Source: Bacillota bacterium (GTDB lineage: Bacteria > Bacillota > Dethiobacteria > SKNC01). Taken from it: a stretch of 11,407 nt of DNA. Shown one piece after another: positions 7,845 through 11,407 of the stretch. A program made the position numbers and the translations under genes. How positions within the stretch are numbered: the stretch's first letter is position 1; each line of letters starts with the position of its first letter. The notes beneath the pieces are model-generated. The model saw nothing but the letters and a program-made list of their open reading frames with translations, searched no databases and was not told the DNA's origin. The DNA lies in contig SKNC01000075.1 in assembly GCA_007120745.1 (NCBI GenBank), positions 1 to 11,407 of the forward strand. Reading direction: 5' to 3'.

Positions 7845-7899
7845 ATTTACCCCTTCCTCTCCATTGAGTAGAATTTCTATTTTTAGGGCCCCTCTGCCC

Positions 7900-9192
7900 C
7901 TATGCTCCTTTTACCAAGCCGTCCTTCATGACCACCCTTCCCCCTACCAGGGTCATTACCGGGAGTCCCCTGACTTTCCGTCCGTGGAAGGGAGTGTTTT
8001 TACCTTTGGAGTAAAAAGTATTCTTATCCACTACTTTTTCTGCCTTCGGGTTAATCAATGTAAGGTCTGCTTGAACGCCCACCTGGATGCTGCCCCCTTC
8101 AATTCCCAAAAACCGGGCAGGGCTGCAGCTTAAAGCGAAAACGGCCTGTTCCAGGGTTAGTATACCCGGTTCTACCAGTTCCGTAAACACCAGAGGCAAG
8201 GCGGTTTCCAGTCCAACCACCCCAAAAGGTGCCTCTTCAAATTCCACATCCTTGTCCAGGATACTGTGGGGAGCATGATCCGTGGCAATCATATCTATAG
8301 TGCCATCTCTCAGGGCTTCCCTCAGAGCGCTTCGGTCCTCCCTGCTCCTCAGGGGAGGATTCATTTTAAAGCTGGTGTCAAAACCATCTATGTCCTCATC
8401 GGTCAATATCAGATGATGGGGGGTAACTTCCGCCGTCACCTTTAATCCTTTAGCCCGGGCCATTTTGATGAAATCTACCGTTTTGGCAGAACTAACATGG
8501 GCAATATGCAGCCGGGCACCGGCCAGTTCCGCCAGCAGGATGTCCCGGGAAGCCATAACTGCCTCTGCCGCATCAGGTATCCCTTTGACCCCCAGCAAGG
8601 TGCTCTGAAGTCCATAATGCATGGAACCTCCCTGGGCCAGTGACCGTTCTTCGCAGTGGCTGATTACCGGAAGGTCAAACATGGCAGCATACTGCATGGC
8701 CGAAAGCATTATCGATGCGCTGTCCACCGGCTGCCCGTCATCGGAAACAGCCACAATCCCCTGCTGGACCATCAATCCCATTTCAGCCAGTTCCTCTCCC
8801 AGAGAACCCCTGGTTATGGCTCCGATGGGATACACCCTCACCACACCCTCCCGGGCCGCAGTACTTTTTACATGCTCGACAATCAACCGGTTGTCCATTA
8901 CCGGCCGGGTGTTGGGCATACAGGCCACTGAGGTATACCCTCCCGCCGCTGCAGAAGCGCAGCCGGAGCGGATGGTTTCCTTCCCTTCTCCTCCGGGTTC
9001 CCGGAGGTGCACATGGGGGTCCACCAGGCCCGGAACCACCAGCAGGTTCGACGCGTCAATTACTTGTGCTGTTTCCCTCTCAATGCCCGGGGCAATTTCT
9101 GTAATAACCCCTTCTTGAATCAGGATATCCATTTTTTTAAACAATCCACCAGGGGGATTTAGTACCGTGCCGCCCTTTATCAGTGTATACAT
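7900..9192 (-). CDS. pyrC: Dihydroorotase, type I binuclear zinc (430 aa)
   Basis: The enzyme closes N-carbamoyl-aspartate to dihydroorotate, the third step. It belongs to the amidohydrolase superfamily. Metal ligands and active-site residues are in place: His60 and His62 in DPHVHLREPG (58-67), the bridging acidic residue Asp152 in SDDG, His179 in SHCE, His232 in AHVSS, and Asp305 in ATDHAPH (303-309). CMPNTRPV (91-98) and NPPLRS (278-283) are substrate-side motifs. Length matches the 425-430-residue class I family. The ATG lies 3 nt after the pyrB stop, and its ribosome binding site (GGGGAGGTGA) is inside the 3' end of pyrB, so translation is likely coupled. The 55-nt gap to carA shows no structure I would call. 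Confidence 0.97.
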   Translation of the reverse strand: MYTLIKGGTVLNPPGGLFKKMDILIQEGVITEIAPGIERETAQVIDASNLLVVPGLVDPHVHLREPGGEGKETIRSGCASAAAGGYTSVACMPNTRPVMDNRLIVEHVKSTAAREGVVRVYPIGAITRGSLGEELAEMGLMVQQGIVAVSDDGQPVDSASIMLSAMQYAAMFDLPVISHCEERSLAQGGSMHYGLQSTLLGVKGIPDAAEAVMASRDILLAELAGARLHIAHVSSAKTVDFIKMARAKGLKVTAEVTPHHLILTDEDIDGFDTSFKMNPPLRSREDRSALREALRDGTIDMIATDHAPHSILDKDVEFEEAPFGVVGLETALPLVFTELVEPGILTLEQAVFALSCSPARFLGIEGGSIQVGVQADLTLINPKAEKVVDKNTFYSKGKNTPFHGRKVRGLPVMTLVGGRVVMKDGLVKGA

Positions 9193-9195
9193 AAA

Positions 9196-10170
9196 TCAGT
9201 TCACCTCCCCGGCAATCCAGAGTTCCAGAACAGCCATCCGAACAAATACTCCATTTTTCACCTGTTCCTGAACCAGGCACCGGGAATCCTCCATAACACT
9301 CTGGTCCATTTCAATCCCGGGCACCACGGGCCCCGGGTGCATAATCACCGCAAAAGGGGAAATTCTTTTGACTCTTTCCCCGGTCAAGCCGAAATACTTT
9401 TTATATTCCCCAATGGAGGGAAAATATCCCCGCTTCTGCCTCTCCATCTGCAGTCGAAGCATATATATTACTTCTGCCTCCTCCAGACAGCTGTCCAGGT
9501 CTGTAGAGACTTTTACTCCCATTTCCTTCAGACCCGGGGGAAGCAGAGTTAAGGGCCCCACCACCGTCACTTCCGCCCCTAATTTCAGGAGTCCCCAGAG
9601 GTTTGACCTCGCCACCCTGCTGTGCAGGACATCTCCCACAAAAAGGACTTTCAGTCCGGCAGTGCCGCCCTTTCTTTCATGTATGGTAAATATGTCCAAA
9701 AGCGCCTGGGTGGGATGCTCGTGGCACCCATCTCCCCCGTTAATTACCGGAATTTTTACCGCCCTGCCCGCCACTTGGGGAGCTCCTGCCAGGGAATGCC
9801 TGAGAATGATTCCCTCCACTCCCAGGGACTCTATGGTCTTTACTGTATCCACCAGGGTCTCTCCCTTTTGCACACTGCTGGTCAGCCTGTCAAAATTCAT
9901 CACTGTTCCACCTAAATTGGCCGCTGCTTTTTCAAAAGACATTCGGGTTCTAGTGCTGGGTTCAAAAAAAAGATTCACCACTGTTTTCCCCTGTAATAAA
10001 GGGGAGGGAATCTTTTTTTCCAAATCAGCCTGTTTATAGCTTCCGGCTTTCATTAATATTTTTTCTATGTTTTCCTTCTTTACATGTCTTATACCCAACA
10101 GGTCTTTTCCCATGAAGCTCCTGTCTTCCATCGAAGCATTTGCATAAAGACTGTTTCCTTTGCAGTGCAT
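9196..10170 (-). CDS. pyrB: Aspartate carbamoyltransferase catalytic subunit (324 aa)
   Basis: The enzyme joins carbamoyl phosphate and aspartate to form N-carbamoyl-aspartate, the first committed step. Carbamoyl-phosphate binding motif FEPSTRTR is at 69-76, HPTQALLD at 152-159, HSRVARS at 183-189, the aspartate-binding LRLQ at 238-241 and HPGP at 278-281. No pyrI regulatory gene is adjacent, as in Bacillus, so control is probably by transcription. The ATG at 10170 is preceded 7 nt earlier by AAGGAGG, the best ribosome binding site in the window. That gives a 19-residue N-terminal extension before MGKDLLGI, where homologues usually begin. A weaker AGGAG precedes that internal ATG (10113). After HPGP, the usual Val-Asn-Arg is Val-Val-Pro. 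First gene of the operon, after the PyrR leader. Confidence 0.95.
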   Translation of the reverse strand: MHCKGNSLYANASMEDRSFMGKDLLGIRHVKKENIEKILMKAGSYKQADLEKKIPSPLLQGKTVVNLFFEPSTRTRMSFEKAAANLGGTVMNFDRLTSSVQKGETLVDTVKTIESLGVEGIILRHSLAGAPQVAGRAVKIPVINGGDGCHEHPTQALLDIFTIHERKGGTAGLKVLFVGDVLHSRVARSNLWGLLKLGAEVTVVGPLTLLPPGLKEMGVKVSTDLDSCLEEAEVIYMLRLQMERQKRGYFPSIGEYKKYFGLTGERVKRISPFAVIMHPGPVVPGIEMDQSVMEDSRCLVQEQVKNGVFVRMAVLELWIAGEVN

Positions 10171-10177
10171 GGTGAAA

Positions 10178-10184
10178 CCTCCTT
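10178..10184 (-). promoter_or_regulatory. pyrB ribosome binding site
   Basis: AAGGAGG on the minus strand, 7 nt before the ATG at 10170. Its strength and spacing decide the pyrB start in favour of the longer, N-terminally extended protein. Confidence 0.85.
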
Positions 10185-10242
10185 CTCATGACTTTGCTAA
10201 CGGCCATCCCGGATGTTATATTTGTAATGGAATTTTCATCAT

Positions 10243-10279
10243 AAAAAATACTCCTACCGGCGGCAGACTGGAAGGAGTA
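10243..10279 (-). terminator. Attenuator terminator 2 of the pyr leader
   Basis: On the minus strand, TACTCCT (10249-10255 on the plus strand as its partner arm) and AGGAGTA form a perfect 7-bp stem, followed directly by six T (10243-10248). The 17-nt loop contains CAGTCT and CGCCGG, which are complementary to PyrR loop 2 upstream. That arrangement marks it as a regulated terminator rather than an operon end. Confidence 0.88.
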
Positions 10280-10299
10280 CACGCATGCTGCGAATGAAA

Positions 10300-10330
10300 C
10301 CTTTTCAGCCTCGCCGGGCCGATTTAAAGG
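10300..10330 (-). ncRNA. PyrR-binding loop 2
   Basis: The RNA forms CCUU/AAGG as a lower stem, an internal bulge with UAAA, an upper stem CGGCC/GGCUG, and a terminal loop. The core GGCCCGGCGAGGCU fits the known PyrR-binding consensus (DRUCCNGNGAGGYU) except for C in place of the U. It starts about 5 nt after the T-run of terminator 1. Its 3' part can alternatively pair with the loop of terminator 2 to form an antiterminator. Confidence 0.88.
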
Positions 10331-10335
10331 TAAAC

Positions 10336-10368
10336 AAAAAACTTCCCTGTCACGAGAGAATGGGAAGT
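10336..10368 (-). terminator. Attenuator terminator 1 of the pyr leader
   Basis: On the minus strand, ACTTCCC (partner arm at 10362-10368) and GGGAAGT (10341-10347) form a 7-bp stem with a 14-nt loop, followed by a run of T (10336-10341). The loop contains TCTCTCG, the exact complement of CGAGAGA in PyrR loop 1, which gives a competing antiterminator. Confidence 0.88.
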
Positions 10369-10405
10369 CCTTTAGTACGAAAATAAGCATTTGATATGGT
10401 AAAAT

Positions 10406-10435
10406 CCTTACTAATCTCTCGGATCAGTTTAAAGG
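10406..10435 (-). ncRNA. PyrR-binding loop 1
   Basis: The RNA forms CCUU/AAGG at the base, a UAAA bulge, and an upper stem CUGAUC/GAUUAG around CGAGA. The core UCCGAGAGAUU matches the PyrR consensus UCCNGNGAGRYU with one loop base missing. It begins about 10 nt from the predicted transcription start. CGAGAGA (10415-10421) is complementary to the loop of terminator 1 (10353-10359). Confidence 0.85.
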
Positions 10436-10451
10436 TTGCTTTCTTCTCCTA

Positions 10452-10480
10452 AGTGTAACAAAAGCTTTTGGTGATGTCAA
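10452..10480 (-). promoter_or_regulatory. Sigma-A type promoter of the pyr operon
   Basis: On the minus strand a perfect -35 TTGACA (10475-10480) is followed after exactly 17 bp by TACACT (10452-10457), which matches TATAAT at four of six positions. Transcription would start near 10445, just ahead of PyrR loop 1, which is where the leader should begin. No other promoter of this quality is seen upstream of pyrB. The 85 or so bases between it and the upstream gene hold nothing I can name. Confidence 0.9.
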
Positions 10481-10575
10481 CATAAAACGAGAAAAGATGC
10501 CTGGGTATGACGGCTAATAAAACCCTTATATTTCGGAGTTATTTTTGATCAGGCCATAAAATTAAATGAAAATCT

Positions 10576-11019
10576 TTAAAAAATGGGCTGAAAAATAATT
10601 TTATCCCCTACCTTTTTTTCTCGAAACTTTTGCTCAAATAAAATCTCATGGTCTACCCGCCATACATTTTCCCCGTATTCCTGTACCATATTTAAACAGT
10701 GCTGCGGAAATCTGTGATATTTTAAGACATGGGCAAAGCTGTAGTAAATTTCCCGGCCCTTATCATTTAATTTTAAATGATCCACCATGTAATCAGACCT
10801 TTTAAATTCCGCCAGCACTTTTTGGATCTCAAAACTGTATGCCCCGCTTTTCAGCTTAATGAATGTAAATGGTCTGGGACAATCACAGCTCCGGGCAGCG
10901 GCCAGAAATAAAAAATTGTGCAGAGTTTTCACTTTTTCAAAGGGAAAAATCATCATCAGTCTTAATAAAAGAATATGGTTCAGTGTATAGTGTAAAGTTT
11001 CTGTAAGCATATGTTTCAT
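10576..11019 (-). CDS. Hypothetical protein, possible winged-helix/YwgA-like (147 aa)
   Basis: I do not recognise this protein with confidence. It is small, soluble by composition apart from a Leu/Met-rich helix near residues 10-25, and rich in His, Phe and Lys. The segment 30-95 (LHNFLFLAA, FTFIKLKSGAYSFEI, then LKLNDKGREIYYSF) recalls the layout of YwgA or Panacea-like winged-helix proteins: a first helix, an F-x-F-x-x-x-x-G-x-YS strand and helix, and a later wing. This is a resemblance by eye only. Cys45 and Cys47 form a C-D-C pair. The start is uncertain: upstream bases (AAGAGCGG) are a weak ribosome binding site and Met4 is an alternative. It is AT-rich compared with the pyr genes, ends about 95 nt upstream of the pyr promoter, and shows no obvious terminator. 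It may be a lineage-specific gene. Confidence 0.6.
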   Translation of the reverse strand: MKHMLTETLHYTLNHILLLRLMMIFPFEKVKTLHNFLFLAAARSCDCPRPFTFIKLKSGAYSFEIQKVLAEFKRSDYMVDHLKLNDKGREIYYSFAHVLKYHRFPQHCLNMVQEYGENVWRVDHEILFEQKFREKKVGDKIIFQPIF

Positions 11020-11178
11020 CCGCTCTTGTAAATTTAATGTTCATTGTATTTTTAATATGCTTTGAGCTTCAGGAACTTATGCCCGTAAAGGTGAAGTAAA
11101 TAGTGCTACAGCTGAACTCTTTTGTATGTTTTAATTAAATTATCCTGTTATTCTAAATTTTTTTACAATGACTTTTTC
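11020..11178. other. AT-rich intergenic spacer, no feature seen
   Basis: This stretch separates comFB from the hypothetical gene. On the minus strand a TACAAT close to the downstream start could be a -10 element, but there is no credible -35 at 17 bp. No stem with a T-run was found for a comFB terminator. Confidence 0.4.
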
Positions 11179-11407
11179 TTAATGATTAGGACTTTTTTTC
11201 ACCACTGCCAATGCACGGTTAATTACCGTAACCAAATCAACATATTTTTGTATTTCAAGAATATCAGTTTTAGCATAAGACTCTCCCCGGTCCGTAACTA
11301 CATACCTGGGAGGCAGCTTATTCAAAGCAATTCCGGCTGCATCAAGCTTACACCTTTCACATTTACACATCTCTACATCCTTCCAAAAATCTTCGATAGA
11401 TCTGAGA
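11179..11407 (-). CDS. comFB: ComFB-family protein, 5' end outside window (partial)
   Basis: The visible C-terminal 75 codons match the late-competence ComFB family: C-K-C-E-R-C followed by LDAAGIALNKLPPRYVVTDR, then a helical tail ending VVKKSPNH. The hallmark is the Cys cluster followed by ALN-x-LPPRYV. The first in-frame Met is at 11370, but the frame is open to the window edge (reading SIEDFWKDVEM into the Cys cluster), and family members carry a helix before the Cys cluster. The real start is therefore almost certainly beyond the window. In Bacillus, comFB lies in the comF competence operon with unclear function. Some cyanobacterial ComFB proteins have been reported as c-di-GMP receptors; whether this one is cannot be judged here. 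No comFA or comFC is visible. Confidence 0.8.
   Translation of the reverse strand, partial: LRSIEDFWKDVEMCKCERCKLDAAGIALNKLPPRYVVTDRGESYAKTDILEIQKYVDLVTVINRALAVVKKSPNH

Larger units (their letters stand above)
10171..10445 (-). promoter_or_regulatory. pyr operon 5' leader with two PyrR attenuators
   Basis: This is the untranslated leader between the predicted transcription start (about 10445) and pyrB. In transcript order it holds PyrR loop 1, terminator 1, PyrR loop 2, terminator 2, and the pyrB ribosome binding site. By analogy with the Bacillus pyr operon, UMP-bound PyrR stabilises each loop, prevents the antiterminator, and lets the terminator form. Low UMP lets transcription run on into pyrB. 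After terminator 2 there is an 8-codon ATG-initiated reading frame and a short CATC/GATG hairpin, neither of which I take as functional. Confidence 0.88.

Noticed and set aside
3109..9915. Many plus-strand open frames of 60-230 codons across the operon
   Set aside because: They are antisense to conserved minus-strand enzymes, have biased composition from GC-rich codon shadows, and show no ribosome binding sites or family motifs.
10211..10242. 8-codon ATG-initiated frame (MMKIPLQI) just after terminator 2
   Set aside because: The first ATG directly follows the terminator T-run without a ribosome binding site; likely chance.
10034..10390. 118-codon minus-strand frame across the pyr leader
   Set aside because: It runs through the terminators and PyrR loops and overlaps the start of pyrB in another frame; no family resemblance.
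1..11407. CRISPR array, tRNA, rRNA, complete insertion sequence or defence system
   Set aside because: No regularly spaced repeats, tRNA-like cloverleaf, transposase or nuclease genes were seen; the window is essentially a metabolic operon.

Overview
The window carries a complete operon for de novo UMP biosynthesis, all on the minus strand and transcribed from right to left: pyrB, pyrC, carA, carB, pyrK, pyrD, pyrF, pyrE. The gene order, the two-subunit class 1B dihydroorotate dehydrogenase (PyrK plus PyrD), the CPLC-containing PyrE C-terminus, the strong AGGAGG ribosome binding sites and PyrR-type RNA attenuation all point to a Gram-positive Firmicute, most likely an anaerobic member of the Clostridia in the broad sense. 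No 16S rRNA or other marker is present to go further.

Right edge (about 11407 to 10576): the 3' part of a comFB-family gene runs in from outside the window. It is followed by a gene for a 147-residue protein of unknown function. Both are on the minus strand and AT-rich.

Leader (about 10480 to 10171): a near-consensus sigma-A promoter (TTGACA, 17-bp spacer, TACACT) starts an mRNA leader of about 275 nt. The leader has two PyrR-binding loops, each followed by an intrinsic terminator. In each unit the PyrR loop can pair with the loop of its terminator to form a competing antiterminator. This predicts a two-step UMP/PyrR-controlled attenuator. Neither pyrR nor a uracil permease gene is in the window, so the regulator must be encoded elsewhere.

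Operon (10170 to 198): carbamoyl phosphate is made by CarAB, joined to aspartate by PyrB, cyclised by PyrC, oxidised by PyrD with electrons passed to PyrK, ribosylated by PyrE and decarboxylated by PyrF to UMP. Genes are tightly packed and sometimes overlap, except for gaps of 148 nt (carB-pyrK, with a strong hairpin) and 186 nt (pyrF-pyrE, with a repeat-like hairpin element and a 10-bp tandem duplication). A terminator follows pyrE.

The most unusual point is carA. It is full length and its N-terminal half is well conserved, but every residue of the glutamine amidotransferase triad is changed: the nucleophilic Cys is Gly244, the His is Tyr329 and the Glu is Ser331. Other glutamine-site residues are altered too. 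CarB looks intact. The simplest inference is a carbamoyl phosphate synthetase that no longer hydrolyses glutamine and uses ammonia, as vertebrate CPS I does by an independent route.
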